Of a DNA stretch of 57,886 nt, positions 39,425-48,869 are shown in pieces; the stretch's first letter is position 1, and each line of letters starts with the position of its first letter. Origin of the DNA: a virus; the IMG/VR virus record IMGVR_UViG_3300045973_000815, positions 1 through 57,886 of that record. One strand, written 5' to 3'. The position numbers were made by a program, and so were the translations under genes. The notes under the pieces were generated by a model, which saw only the letters and a program-made list of their open reading frames with translations, was not told where the DNA came from and made no database searches.

Positions 39425-39751
39425 ATGGCAGTCGTGCTCCCCATCACCGTTTCCAGTGCTCACTTCTCCTTCGTCACTGAACTCGACTCCATCGGGTACA
39501 CATTCGAGTTCCGGTGGAACCACCGCGACTCGGGCTGGTACCTGCATCTCGGTGACGCCGAGGGGACGCCGCTGGCGCAGGGCATCCGCGTGGTGCTGGG
39601 GACGGACATGCTGGGCCACTTCCCCGGGCGGCTTGGCTTTCCGCCTGGCGTGCTGACGGCCGTGGACACGTCGGGCCAGTCGCTCGAGGCAGCCTTCGAC
39701 GACTTGGGCAGCCGCGTGAAGCTGTACTACCTCTCGCTGAGTGACCTGTGA
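39425..39751 (+). CDS. Baseplate plug-like protein
   Basis: 108 residues from ATG 39425. FVTELDSIGYTFEFRWNHRDSGWYLHLGDAEGTPLAQGIRVVLG has the pattern of the phage baseplate plug family (Y-x-F-x-W-N-R-x-x-W-x-L). TAGGGT (39413-39418) ends 6 bases before ATG and no ribosome site is seen. Confidence 0.75.
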   Translation: MAVVLPITVSSAHFSFVTELDSIGYTFEFRWNHRDSGWYLHLGDAEGTPLAQGIRVVLGTDMLGHFPGRLGFPPGVLTAVDTSGQSLEAAFDDLGSRVKLYYLSLSDL

Positions 39752-40635
39752 GCGGCGGCCAGCAACTGTACGACAGGCGGGTGCAGCTCATCGTCGGCAA
39801 ACCGACGAAGCAACCCAACGACCCGTTCGTCCAGGCGCTCGTTATCAGCGACCTGCGCGTCACCTTCAAGGTGGAGCGCGACGACAAGCCCGAGCCGAAC
39901 AAGTCTGAGATCGCCGTCTACAACCTCGGGCCTGCATCGCGTGCGGCGCTCGAGGGGAAGGGCACGCCCGTGGTGTTGCTGGCCGGGTACGCCAGCGGCA
40001 TCAGCCAGTGCTTCAGCGGCACCACGCGCATCGTCGAGTCAGAGAAGCAGGGTACGGACTGGGTGACGCGCATCCGCTGCGGTGACGGCGAGCGCGCCTA
40101 CACCACAGTGCGCATCAACGAGTCGATGAAGCCCGGCGCATCGGTGAAGGACTTCACGGGCAAGCTGGTACAGGCCATCGCCAAAGACCCAGGCAACGTC
40201 CTGGACGTGGCCAGCAAGTTCACGCGTACCTACGTCAGCGGCTACGCGGCACACGGCCTTGCTGCCGCCGAGCTGTCGGAGGTGATGGCGGCAGAGGGCT
40301 ACTCGTGGAGCCTGCAGGACGGGCGTTTTGAGGCGCTGAAACCCACCGGCTTCACGAAGGACGCCGGTCCGCTCTTCACTCCCAACACCGGGCTCATCGG
40401 CACCCCGACGCTTGGCACCCCCGACGCGAAGGGCGGGCCGCAGGTGTGGAAGCTGAAGGTGCTGCTCGAGCCCCGCCTGCGCCCTGGCCAACGCTTCGAG
40501 GTCGAGCGCACGGTATCCGTCAACGGGCAGCCCGTGAAGAAGGAGGGCTTTCGCGCGAACAAGGTGACCCACACGGGCGATACGCATGGCGGCGGCGACT
40601 CGTGGTCGACCGAGATTGAGGCGATTCAGGTCTGA
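39748..40635 (+). CDS. Baseplate hub protein
   Basis: 295 residues from GTG 39748. LRVTFKVERDDKPEPNKSEIAVYNL, LVQAIAKDPGNVLDVASKFTRTYVSGYAAHGLAAAELSEVMAAEGYSWSLQDGRFEAL is the typical hub (gp27/gpD-like) succession of beta domains. It overlaps the plug gene by 4 bases and is followed by a terminator. Confidence 0.78.
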   Translation: MSGGQQLYDRRVQLIVGKPTKQPNDPFVQALVISDLRVTFKVERDDKPEPNKSEIAVYNLGPASRAALEGKGTPVVLLAGYASGISQCFSGTTRIVESEKQGTDWVTRIRCGDGERAYTTVRINESMKPGASVKDFTGKLVQAIAKDPGNVLDVASKFTRTYVSGYAAHGLAAAELSEVMAAEGYSWSLQDGRFEALKPTGFTKDAGPLFTPNTGLIGTPTLGTPDAKGGPQVWKLKVLLEPRLRPGQRFEVERTVSVNGQPVKKEGFRANKVTHTGDTHGGGDSWSTEIEAIQV

Positions 40636-40641
40636 CGATTT

Positions 40642-40665
40642 GTGAGCAACGACTTGCTCACTTTT
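40642..40665 (+). terminator. Rho-independent terminator
   Basis: GTGAGCAA (40642-40649), loop CGAC, TTGCTCAC (40654-40661), then TTTT. It ends the hub operon. Between 40666 and 40889 no gene is supported; the segment contains TTGACA at 40678 but no clear -10 partner, and ends with the leaderless promoter of the spike gene. Confidence 0.85.
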
Positions 40666-40876
40666 CGACAAGTGAGGTTGACACACCACACCTTCAACGT
40701 GCCACTACGCGCGTCGGCCTCTCAAGTTCTCCTCTTGGTGGACCAGCCGGACTGACGCGGCGCTTGCCCCGGTCGCTGGTACGGCACCGCCTTCAAGAGC
40801 CCGCTGGCAGTGCCAAGGACGAGGCGAGACGTTGGCGATCTGAAGTCACTCTGGGTCGGATCATAGAGAGATGCGG

Positions 40877-40882
40877 TAGGGT
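40877..40882 (+). promoter_or_regulatory. -10-like box of the spike gene
   Basis: TAGGGT, 7 bases before GTG 40890, in the context GCGGTAGGGT. No ribosome site is visible, so the mRNA would be leaderless. Confidence 0.55.
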
Positions 40883-40889
40883 CGACGGC

Positions 40890-41699
40890 GTGAGCTACTC
40901 CCCCACCCTCGCGGACGTCATCGACACCGCGCTGACGAGGCGCCTGCAGGGCGTCCACACGGCGCTGCCTGCGCGCGTGGAGGCCTACGACGCGGCGACG
41001 CAGACGGTTGACGCGCAGCCGCTGGTGCAAGCGTTTGCACTGGAGGAGGACGGCACCTTCACCTGGTACGCCCTCCCGGTGGTGACGCACGTCCCGGTGA
41101 CATTCACGGGGGGCGGTGGCTTCCGGGGGACGTACCCGGTTGCCCAGGGCGACACGGTGCTGCTGGTGTTCGCCGAGGCCTCCCTGGACGCCTGGCAGCC
41201 CGCTGGTGGCGTGTCGCAGCCTCCGGACCTCCGCAGACACCACCTGGCGGACGCCATCGCCATCGCGGGCCTGCACGACGACGGGAAGCCGTGGACTGGC
41301 GCGTCAACGTCGGCGGCGACGTGGGGGAAGGACGGCGGGCCGCAAGTCGTCGCTCGAGCGGCGGGCATCGAGTTGGGTGGCGACGACGCCAACCCACCGA
41401 CAGAGGCGCTGGTGTTGGGCACCACCTACACCGCCGACGAGAACACGATGCTGGACACCCTACTGGCGCAGCTCGCCACCGCCGCGACGGCTCTCACCGC
41501 AGCCGCAGCAAGCCTCGCGACGGCGACGACGGCCCTCGCGGTACCCACTGTTGGCGGCGCGATGGCGGCGACTCCACTCGGTGTCGTGGTGGCGCAGGTG
41601 ACGACGGCAGCCACCAGCCTGCAGTCCGCCTCGACGGCCATCACCAACTTCCGCGCGACTGACGCAGCGCACCGCAGCCAGAAGGTGAAGACGGCATGA
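40890..41699 (+). CDS. Tail spike/baseplate protein (Gp138-N-like)
   Basis: 269 residues from GTG 40890. LQGVHTALPARVEAYDAATQTVDAQPLVQAF, GGFRGTYPVAQGDTVLLVFAEASLDAW and LADAIAIAGLHDDGKPW are the Gp138/gpV OB-fold signatures of the membrane-piercing spike. A long Ala/Thr-rich coiled coil forms the C-terminus. Dispersed palindrome site 7 is within the OB-fold codons. Confidence 0.82.
   Translation: MSYSPTLADVIDTALTRRLQGVHTALPARVEAYDAATQTVDAQPLVQAFALEEDGTFTWYALPVVTHVPVTFTGGGGFRGTYPVAQGDTVLLVFAEASLDAWQPAGGVSQPPDLRRHHLADAIAIAGLHDDGKPWTGASTSAATWGKDGGPQVVARAAGIELGGDDANPPTEALVLGTTYTADENTMLDTLLAQLATAATALTAAAASLATATTALAVPTVGGAMAATPLGVVVAQVTTAATSLQSASTAITNFRATDAAHRSQKVKTA
41025..41040. promoter_or_regulatory. 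Dispersed 16-bp palindrome, site 7
   Basis: GTGCAAGCGTTTGCAC, fully inside the spike coding sequence, where it encodes VQAFA. Confidence 0.8.
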
Positions 41700-42202
41700 G
41701 CGGCCAACTCGTCGTGGAGACCTGGGAGAAGGCCCGCGCGGATGCCTACGCGAACCTGCTGCGCCAGGTGCTGACGCATGGCATCGACGGCGCGGAGCAG
41801 GTTGCGCCAGTCGCGGACTCGCTTCCCTCATCAGTGGATGCCGCGCTGCGGGCGACGGCCTACGCGATGTACCGCGCCATCACGACGACGGCGCCATGGG
41901 TGGCTTTCGCGCCTGGAGCATCGTGGGCCATGTACGACACGATCCACACGCAGACGGCGTACCGCGCGCTGCCGTGGGGGGACTGGGAGTTGCGCGGCTT
42001 CATCACAGGAGGCCTCGTTGGGGTCGGCCATAGCCTCGTCACCCTCCCCGCTGCGGCGCGGCCCAGGTGGAACATGAACTTCCCGCTGACGACGGACGCT
42101 GGCCAGGGGCGGCTGGAGATCTACCCAGACGGCACCTGCGTCGTGCTGAGTGGCGGCAACGGCTGGGTGTCACTCGACGGGGTGCGCTGGTCTACGCAGT
42201 GA
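41696..42202 (+). CDS. Virion-associated protein of unknown function
   Basis: 168 residues from ATG 41696 (ATGA overlap). An N-terminal helix pair (KARADAYANLLRQVLTHG, DAALRATAYAMYRAI) precedes a beta-rich half with many Trp and Gly residues. Likely a baseplate component by location. Confidence 0.6.
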   Translation: MSGQLVVETWEKARADAYANLLRQVLTHGIDGAEQVAPVADSLPSSVDAALRATAYAMYRAITTTAPWVAFAPGASWAMYDTIHTQTAYRALPWGDWELRGFITGGLVGVGHSLVTLPAAARPRWNMNFPLTTDAGQGRLEIYPDGTCVVLSGGNGWVSLDGVRWSTQ

Positions 42203-42216
42203 CGTAGGGTGACGGC

Positions 42217-43260
42217 ATGGCTCTCCCGGCCCTCTCAAAGCTGTACGTCCCACGCGGTAACGTCCCCCATCCCGACAGCGTTACGTCGGAGGCCAACTTG
42301 GTGCGCGGCTGGGGGTGCATGCTGCGCGCTGGCCTCATCAACGTCATCACCACGGGCACCCAGGTCGGGACGCGCGACGCGAACAGTGTCTGGGCGCACG
42401 TCGCGAGCTGCGACGGCACCACGGCGTCGGCAGTGACCGACCAGTGGGGCGCGACGATGGACCTCGCGAAAGTGAACTTCGCAGCGGTGAACCGGTCGTG
42501 GTGGCTCGGGCAGAACGTGACGCTGGGCTACCAAATTCTCATCGCCACCGCCGTCAGCGCCGCACCGGTGGCATCGTCGAACATGTGGAGCGTCACCCTC
42601 TCGAAAATCTCTGACGGCGGCTTCACCACGGTCGGCATCAGCCCGACGGTCCTGCCTGCGGCGATTTCACTCTTCAACGCGGGGACTACGCTCACGTCAG
42701 TCGGAGCAGGCGTTGCCTACAGCGATGCCGTTCTCGGCACGCACCTCGGCCACTTCATCTTCGCGCCAGATGGGCAGTTCTACTACTTCGTCAGCCGCTC
42801 TGGGTCGGGGCGCTTCCACTGCGGACTGGCGGTCCTGAAGTCCACCGGGCAGGACGCCAGCGACACGCGGAACGTGTTCTGCGCCTACCATTCGGGTGGC
42901 ACGGGGCGCGGGGCCTGGACCTTCGCTGGCCTCAACACGGCCGCGAACTTCATCGCGCGCGACGTGGGCAACTCGACCATTGTCTCTGGTGGCGGCATTC
43001 GCGGCACCACCTACGGCGGGAGCACGCAGCAAGGCGGGGGCGTGGTTGGTGGGAGCGTGTTTGGGGCAAAAGCACCGACCTGGCCTGTCGAGGTGGCGCA
43101 GTACACCCCTGCGTGGCAGCCACGAGGCATCATCCCCGACCTGCTGATTACCGGGCAGGCGACCATCGGCTACAGCGACCCGCTCAACGACAGCACACAG
43201 ACGCGCATCATCGTCGGCGACTTTGCCGTGCCGTGCCCCGGCATGCAGTTCATCTGCTGA
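42217..43260 (+). CDS. Virion protein of unknown function
   Basis: 347 residues from ATG 42217. Beta-rich with Gly/Ser/Thr loops (LVRGWGCMLRAGLINVI, FFAPDGQFYYF-type strands, SGGGIRGTTYGGSTQQGGG). TAGGGT (42205-42210) is 6 bases before ATG. Probably a tail appendage; no family recognised. Confidence 0.6.
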   Translation: MALPALSKLYVPRGNVPHPDSVTSEANLVRGWGCMLRAGLINVITTGTQVGTRDANSVWAHVASCDGTTASAVTDQWGATMDLAKVNFAAVNRSWWLGQNVTLGYQILIATAVSAAPVASSNMWSVTLSKISDGGFTTVGISPTVLPAAISLFNAGTTLTSVGAGVAYSDAVLGTHLGHFIFAPDGQFYYFVSRSGSGRFHCGLAVLKSTGQDASDTRNVFCAYHSGGTGRGAWTFAGLNTAANFIARDVGNSTIVSGGGIRGTTYGGSTQQGGGVVGGSVFGAKAPTWPVEVAQYTPAWQPRGIIPDLLITGQATIGYSDPLNDSTQTRIIVGDFAVPCPGMQFIC

Positions 43261-43269
43261 GAGGGCGAC

Positions 43270-43689
43270 ATGGCGACCGGCGTCCTTGGTGCGACAGAGG
43301 TGATCGACGCAGGCGGCGTGAGCTCGCTGTCGTCGATGGTCCTGATGGACCTGGCTGTTGCTGCGGCAACGCCCGCCGACATCCTGCCTCCAGTCGTCAC
43401 GCTCATCACGCCGGCGACGTCGCTGCAGTTGACCTCATCGACCGCCCTCGTCATCGACGTCACGGACAACTCAGCGCTGCGCCGCAGCATCATCGCAGTG
43501 CGCTTCCAGGCGCTGGGGCTCGAGGAGCTCGCGCACACGGGCGATCGATTCTCGGCGTTGTACTCGGTGTCATCGACGCGGACGGCCATTGCAGGAGGAT
43601 GGCGCTACTCACTCGTGCGCGCGGGCGGGTGGCCAGGTGATGTAGTGGTTGACGTGTACGCCATCGACACCAGCGGACTGGAGGCCTGA
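43270..43689 (+). CDS. Virion protein with Ig-like profile
   Basis: 139 residues from ATG 43270, behind GAGAGGGC. VVTLITPATSLQLTSSTALVIDVTDNSALRRSIIAVRFQAL...VVVDVYAIDTSG resembles an Ig/fibronectin-like domain (DxTDNSALR, VxAxDxSG). Overlaps the next gene by 1 base. Confidence 0.6.
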   Translation: MATGVLGATEVIDAGGVSSLSSMVLMDLAVAAATPADILPPVVTLITPATSLQLTSSTALVIDVTDNSALRRSIIAVRFQALGLEELAHTGDRFSALYSVSSTRTAIAGGWRYSLVRAGGWPGDVVVDVYAIDTSGLEA

Positions 43690-44138
43690 TGCCTATCTCA
43701 TTCTCATGGACTGTTGGCATCACCAGCCCCACGCCAGACGTCACCAGCACGACGTCGGTCGACACGGCCATGAGGGACTTCGCGCTCGACGCCAACGGCG
43801 ACATCTGCCTCGACAGCAACGGCGACATCGTCGTGGTGTCTGGCACCGCAGCCATCGTCAGCGAATTGAAGTCACGCCTGCAGACGTTCGCTGGTGAGTG
43901 CTTCCTCGACACGACGCTGGGCGTGCCGTGGCTGGAGAAGATTCTCGGGCACAAGCCGACGGTGGGCGAGTTGGACGCCATCTTCCGTGAAGTCATCCTT
44001 GGTACGCCCGGCATGACGTCGCTGACGAAACTCATCGTCTCGCAGGCCTCGCGCACGCTGACGGTGGCCTTCGGCGCAACCGCCGCGACGGGCGCGACTC
44101 TCGAGCTGGCCCTCGGCATCAACCTGGGAGGCAACTGA
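43689..44138 (+). CDS. Baseplate wedge protein, gp25/DUF2634-like
   Basis: 149 residues from ATG 43689. DANGDIVVVSGTAAIVSELKSRLQTFAGECFLDTTLGVPWLEKILG is the gp25-like core (Q-L...L-T-GE-FLD-GVPW...ILG). It nucleates the sheath at the baseplate. Confidence 0.88.
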   Translation: MPISFSWTVGITSPTPDVTSTTSVDTAMRDFALDANGDICLDSNGDIVVVSGTAAIVSELKSRLQTFAGECFLDTTLGVPWLEKILGHKPTVGELDAIFREVILGTPGMTSLTKLIVSQASRTLTVAFGATAATGATLELALGINLGGN

Positions 44139-44139
44139 A

Positions 44140-45480
44140 ATGCCCGCACCGTACGGAGTCACCACCACGGGCTTCAATGCCCAGACGCTGGCGGAGGTGC
44201 GCGACACCGTCGTCGCTGCCCTTCGTCGCACCTTCGGGGCGCAGGCCAACGTCGACAGTCGCAGTCGCCTGGGCCAGTACACCGACATCCTCTCGGAGCA
44301 ACTGTACGACGTCTGGCAACTGGCGCTCGCCGTGGCTGGCGCACTCAACCCCGGCAGCGCAACGGGCGTCGTCCTCGACAACCTGTGCGCGCTGACGGGC
44401 ACGACACGGAAGGTAGCCACCTACTCGACGGTGACGCTGGCCTGCGTCGGCACCGCAGCAACGGTGCTTCCCGTCGGGCGTGTCGCCTCCGTCGCGGGCA
44501 CCAGCGCGCGCTTTCAGACGACGGCCTCTGCGACGCTGGCGGTAGCGGCAGCCTGGGCAGCGACGACGGCCTACTCGGTCGGCGACGTGCGCAGCGCCAG
44601 CGGCGCCCTCTGGTACGCGACGGTGGCTGGCACCTCGGGCAGCACCGCGCCGACTGGCGCAGGCCCAGTGACTGACGGCGGCATGACGTGGACGCGCATT
44701 GGCACGGGCGCAGCCTTCGCGCTGGTGGCTGCGCAGGCGACGGTGACGGGCGCTGTCCAGGGGTACGCGGGCAGCGTCGCCACCATTGAGACGCCGGTGG
44801 CTGGATGGGCCTCGGTGGTGAATGTCCCCGACGCGGCTGCTGGCCGGGCGCTCGAGACTGACTCCGAGCTGCGCGCGCGACGCACGCGCGAGATTGCAGG
44901 CATCGGCACGTCGTCCCTTGATGCACTGCGCGCGGCCATCCTCAAGACGACGGGCGTCACCAGTTGCACCGTCTTCGAGAACACCACCGACGCGACGGTG
45001 GACAGCATCACGCCGCACGCTGTCGAGGCCCTCATCGAGGGCGGACTGGACGCGACGGTGCGCGCGGCCATCTTCGCCTCCATTGCGGCTGGCATCGAGA
45101 CGTGCGGAGGAGTCACGGGCAGCATCAGCGACAGCCAGGGCAACCCCCACACCATCAAGTTCAGCCGCCCTGCCTCCGTCAGCGTCTACGTCGCGGTGTC
45201 GGTGACGAAGGACGCCAGCGCGTACCCCATCGACGGCGACGCCAAGGTGAAGGCGGCCATCGTCGCGGCTGGCAACGCGCGCGGCCTGGGCATCGACACG
45301 GTTGCGGCGCGACTCGAGGCCGACGTCTTTGCGGCTGTGCCTGGCATCCTGGACGTGTCCTGCGCCATTGGCACCTCGCCCACGCCGACGACACGTGTCA
45401 CTGTGCCCATCAGCCTGCGTCAGCGGGCCGCCTTCGACACGAGCCGCATCGGCGTCGTGTCCATCAACGGGGTGCCGTGA
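44140..45480 (+). CDS. Baseplate J-like protein
   Basis: 446 residues from ATG 44140. VTTTGFNAQTLAEVRDTVVAALRRTFG, SRLGQYTDILSEQLYDVWQLALAV and ELRARRTREIAGIGTSSLDALRAAILKTTGVTSCTVFENTTDAT are J-family markers. It forms the outer wedge that links the fibres to the hub. An internal LWYATVAGTSG carbohydrate-like segment at about 150-180 is extra. Confidence 0.9.
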   Translation: MPAPYGVTTTGFNAQTLAEVRDTVVAALRRTFGAQANVDSRSRLGQYTDILSEQLYDVWQLALAVAGALNPGSATGVVLDNLCALTGTTRKVATYSTVTLACVGTAATVLPVGRVASVAGTSARFQTTASATLAVAAAWAATTAYSVGDVRSASGALWYATVAGTSGSTAPTGAGPVTDGGMTWTRIGTGAAFALVAAQATVTGAVQGYAGSVATIETPVAGWASVVNVPDAAAGRALETDSELRARRTREIAGIGTSSLDALRAAILKTTGVTSCTVFENTTDATVDSITPHAVEALIEGGLDATVRAAIFASIAAGIETCGGVTGSISDSQGNPHTIKFSRPASVSVYVAVSVTKDASAYPIDGDAKVKAAIVAAGNARGLGIDTVAARLEADVFAAVPGILDVSCAIGTSPTPTTRVTVPISLRQRAAFDTSRIGVVSINGVP

Positions 45481-45884
45481 TGAGCCTGACGCCCTCTCCC
45501 TTCTCTCGCCTCGCCAGCGCCACAGTCAGCGGGCTGGTGTCGACCGTCGCCCAGTCGCTGGCAGGGGCGAAGCGTGGCAGCCCAGTTGCGCTGGTGTCGT
45601 CAGGCGCCAGCATGGCCACAGACTTCTCGACGGCCAACAACTTCACGCACACGACGACGGAGAACACCACCCTCGCCAACCCGTCGAACATGGCTGCAGG
45701 GCAGCACGGCGTCATCGTCATCACGCAGGGTGCGACGCCGCGCACCATCGCCTTCGGCACCGCGTGGAAGTTCGCGGGAGGCACGGCCCCTGCGTTGACT
45801 GCAACCGCTGGAGCTGTCGACGTGCTGACCTACTACTGCACCGGCTCAACCGTCATCGCCTCGCTGCTGAAGGACGTGCGCTGA
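45480..45884 (+). CDS. Virion protein, beta-rich
   Basis: 134 residues from ATG 45480, overlapping the J stop. TENTTLANPSNMAAGQHGVIVITQGATPRTIAFGTAWKF...DVLTYYCTGSTVIASLL is a familiar short phage fibre motif (trimeric beta structure). Confidence 0.7.
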   Translation: MSLTPSPFSRLASATVSGLVSTVAQSLAGAKRGSPVALVSSGASMATDFSTANNFTHTTTENTTLANPSNMAAGQHGVIVITQGATPRTIAFGTAWKFAGGTAPALTATAGAVDVLTYYCTGSTVIASLLKDVR

Positions 45885-46546
45885 TGCTTGGCGCTCCCCT
45901 CATGCTGGCGGCTGCCCAGCTCTCGTCGCTGCTGACTGGCCTCGCGGCGTACTGGCGGCTGGACGGCAACGCGACCGACCTCGTTGGAGGCACCACGGGG
46001 ACGCTCACGGGGACTGGCGTTTCGTGGGGCACGGGCAAGATTGGGCAGGGGGCTCAAGTCACGCAGCCGGGGGCCATAGATACCGGTGTCTTGCCACCAG
46101 TCGGGGCAGCTGCACGCACACTCTCGTTCTGGTTCAAGGTCGCGGGGACGCAGTCCGCGAACATCATCGGATACGGCACGCCAGCAGGGTTCCAGCAAAT
46201 CGACGTGCTGCTGCTGGGCGCCATCATTGGAGTGCACTGGTACGGCAACAGCGCGACAGAGATTGCCTTCGCCTACGCCACCGGCGTTTGGAACCACTAC
46301 GCGCTGACGTATTCAGGGACGCACCTGCAGGCGTGGCTGAACGGCGTACCCAGCATCGCAAACCCGGTCGCACTCTTCACCGGTCCGGCCGTTTCGTTGC
46401 GATTCGGTGGTGGGTCGTACTTTGGCTACAACGGGGTGTTCACCGGCGCTCTCGACGAAGTGGGCGTCTGGAACCGCGTCCTCACCAGCACCGAAATCGC
46501 AGCACTCTACGGAGCGGGCGCGGGTAACGCGTACCCGTTCGGGTGA
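45884..46546 (+). CDS. LamG-like (concanavalin fold) adsorption protein
   Basis: 220 residues from ATG 45884. GLAAYWRLDGNATDLVGGTTGTLTG, GKIGQGAQVTQPGAIDTG, RTLSFWFKVAG, NHYALTYSGTHLQAWLNG and GALDEVGVWNRVLTSTEIAALY are the ordered strands of a LamG/LamGL domain, which binds glycans. Likely receptor or surface binding. Confidence 0.88.
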   Translation: MLGAPLMLAAAQLSSLLTGLAAYWRLDGNATDLVGGTTGTLTGTGVSWGTGKIGQGAQVTQPGAIDTGVLPPVGAAARTLSFWFKVAGTQSANIIGYGTPAGFQQIDVLLLGAIIGVHWYGNSATEIAFAYATGVWNHYALTYSGTHLQAWLNGVPSIANPVALFTGPAVSLRFGGGSYFGYNGVFTGALDEVGVWNRVLTSTEIAALYGAGAGNAYPFG

Positions 46547-47742
46547 CAGCCATGGCTGACGCGCGCCCCTTCCTGGTGACGGACAGCAGCGGAGCGCCAG
46601 TTCTGGGTGCGGCCGCGGGCATGGTGCTGACGTACGTCGACAAGGCGGGCGCGGCGCAGGCGTCACCGGGCATCACCGAGTTGGGCGGCGGGCTGTACCA
46701 GGTGTTGCCCACTGACGCCGACGAGACGGCCGGGCGCGTCGCCTACGTCGACTGCGGCGCGGGCAATGAGCCCCGGCGCATCACGCTGGCCATCCACAAG
46801 ACGGACAACAGCAACCAGTTCTTCGCCTTCCACGCCGAGGACACGGCTGGGGCGCTCTGGACGGGCGCTGCGCCGACGTTCGCCAGCTACACCGACAAGG
46901 CGGGCGGTGCGCGCACGGCGCCCACCCTGACGGCCATTGCAGCCGCGTACCTGTGGGTGGCCACGCCCAGCGCGGCTGACGTAACGGCCGACAGCGCGGG
47001 CCTCGTCCTCGTGGGCGGCCTACCGTGGGTGCAGCTGGCGACGGAGCCGGTGGCCTCGGGGACAACATCGGCGCTGACGGTGGTGACGGCCACCTACCCG
47101 GCGTCGTCGCCTGGCCTGTCGCACGTCCTGGACTTCGTCACGCGCGCGCAGGCTCGAGCGCTGGGCCAGTACCGCACGGCGTCGAAGTTCATGGCGCTGC
47201 TGGGCGAGTTGGGCGGCATCGTCCAGGGGCTCGAGGACGCCGTGTGGGGCCTCATCGACATGACGGCGGTGTCGACGGCCACAGGCATCTGGTTGGACCG
47301 CCTCGGCGCAGTCGTCGGTGAGGAGCGCGGAGGCGAGGCGGACGCGCTCTACCGCACCATCATCCAGGCCCGCATCATCGCCCTGCGCAGCAGCGGCACC
47401 GTCGAGAACATCATCGCCGCGCTGGTGCCCATCCTCGTTGCGACTGAGGGTGCAGGCTACACACTCGGCGTCGTTCAGTTCGCGCCTGCTGGACTCGAGT
47501 TGTCGCTTGGGCCAAGCGGCGCTGCCTTCAACTCCGGGACGCTCATCCAGCGCCTGGGCCGCATCATCAAGGCCGCGCGGGCTGCAGGCGTCGGCGTCTC
47601 CGTGCTGTACCCGTGCGGACCGGACGACCACAACTTCACGTTCGCGACGAGCGCAGCGCCCGAGGCGGACATCGACTTTGGATTCAGCAACACCTCAGCC
47701 CCGACGACTGGCGGCTGGTTCACTGGCGTAGTTCGCGCCTGA
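46543..47742 (+). CDS. Baseplate protein (DUF2612-like) with Ig-like repeats
   Basis: 399 residues from GTG 46543 (ATG 46552 alternative). Two N-terminal repeats (FLVTDSSGAPVLGAAAGMVLTYVDKAG and ALWTGAAPTFASYTDKAG) resemble Ig-like carriers. The C-terminal 180 residues (AVWGLIDMTAVSTATGIWLDRLGAVVGEERGG, SSGTVENIIAALVP) are a DUF2612/gpI-like wedge domain. Confidence 0.8.
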   Translation: MTAMADARPFLVTDSSGAPVLGAAAGMVLTYVDKAGAAQASPGITELGGGLYQVLPTDADETAGRVAYVDCGAGNEPRRITLAIHKTDNSNQFFAFHAEDTAGALWTGAAPTFASYTDKAGGARTAPTLTAIAAAYLWVATPSAADVTADSAGLVLVGGLPWVQLATEPVASGTTSALTVVTATYPASSPGLSHVLDFVTRAQARALGQYRTASKFMALLGELGGIVQGLEDAVWGLIDMTAVSTATGIWLDRLGAVVGEERGGEADALYRTIIQARIIALRSSGTVENIIAALVPILVATEGAGYTLGVVQFAPAGLELSLGPSGAAFNSGTLIQRLGRIIKAARAAGVGVSVLYPCGPDDHNFTFATSAAPEADIDFGFSNTSAPTTGGWFTGVVRA

Positions 47743-47751
47743 GGAGACGCA

Positions 47752-48825
47752 ATGAGTAAGCCGACTGTCCTGCCCGAGTGGGCCACAAGTGGAAGCGCCG
47801 CAGTCGTTGAACCCCTCATCGCCGAGAAGCAGCTTGGCTGGGTAGCCGCGACGAAGCCGCCAGCCCAGTGGTTTAACTGGTGGTTCAAACTCGTCTACCA
47901 GTGGATTGTCTGGCTCGACGCCTTCGAGTCGACCGCGCACACCTGGTCGGCCATCCAGACGTTCAACTCGAATGCGACGTTCGGCGCGGGCGTCACGGTC
48001 ACCATCACGGACACGCTCCAGATGGGCGGCAGCAGCAACGCCTACTTCAACGGCGGCTCATTCACCGGAGGCACGCTTTCGCTTCAGCCTCCCGATGCCG
48101 TCACGCCGTCCATCGTCGGCGTCGCAGCTGGAGCTGGGCGCCGTCTCTTCCTCCGCTGGCAGGTGCAGACGACGCCGGCCATCTACGCGCGCATCTACGC
48201 CTCGCCACCGGCATCGGGCGCCACCAACGGCATGGGGGCGGGCCTCGAATTCACCTACAACTGCGCGTGGAACGGCAGCGCCTGGGTTCGGGACAGCGCA
48301 ACGCAGACGTACGGGCGCGTCGTCCTCGGCCAGGGACTGCAGGTGTACGCCAACAACGACACCACCCCGCTGCTGATGCTGGGCGCGAAGGACGCCGGCA
48401 CCTACAACGGCGGATTCCAGACGGGCTACACCGCGCGCGACATGCTGGTGCTGGACTCGGGCGGGCGTATCGTCGTTGGGCAGGAGCAGACGCAGAACGG
48501 ATGGGCCAACGTCTCCCTGGCCGCGAACAACGCTGCAGCAGCAGGGTACGCAGCCCCTCGCTACGTGCGCGACAGCATGGGATTCGCCCACTTCGAGGGC
48601 ATGTCCAACATCACGTCGGCGATCGTCAACGGGACGCAGATTGCGACACTTGATGCCTCCGTTCGACCGAGCGCGTACAGCCGGTTCCATGTTCCTGTCG
48701 ACACCGGAACAAGCACTGGCGCCTACCTGGAGATCGACACGTCGGGAAACGTCTCGCTCTTCTTTGGCGGCACGTTCCCGATCGCCACGAATGTGCTCTG
48801 GAACTTCAGTTTCAAGGCGGTGTGA
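47752..48825 (+). CDS. Tail fibre protein
   Basis: 357 residues from ATG 47752, behind GAGGAGACGCA. KPTVLPEWATSGSAAVVEPLIAEKQLGWVAATKPPAQWFNWWFKLVYQWI is the classic fibre N-terminus that docks to the baseplate (PxxWA...G...KPxxxxxNW). A beta-helical shaft and a tip with NTSAIVNGTQ-like strands follow. Confidence 0.85.
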   Translation: MSKPTVLPEWATSGSAAVVEPLIAEKQLGWVAATKPPAQWFNWWFKLVYQWIVWLDAFESTAHTWSAIQTFNSNATFGAGVTVTITDTLQMGGSSNAYFNGGSFTGGTLSLQPPDAVTPSIVGVAAGAGRRLFLRWQVQTTPAIYARIYASPPASGATNGMGAGLEFTYNCAWNGSAWVRDSATQTYGRVVLGQGLQVYANNDTTPLLMLGAKDAGTYNGGFQTGYTARDMLVLDSGGRIVVGQEQTQNGWANVSLAANNAAAAGYAAPRYVRDSMGFAHFEGMSNITSAIVNGTQIATLDASVRPSAYSRFHVPVDTGTSTGAYLEIDTSGNVSLFFGGTFPIATNVLWNFSFKAV

Positions 48826-48869
48826 TTTCGGCACTGCCGCAAAGGCTGCGTGGGGGTTAAGTCTGAGTC

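Noticed and set aside
41025-41040. Promoter inside the spike gene at site 7
   Set aside because: No -35/-10 pair or downstream start was found; only the palindrome is clear.
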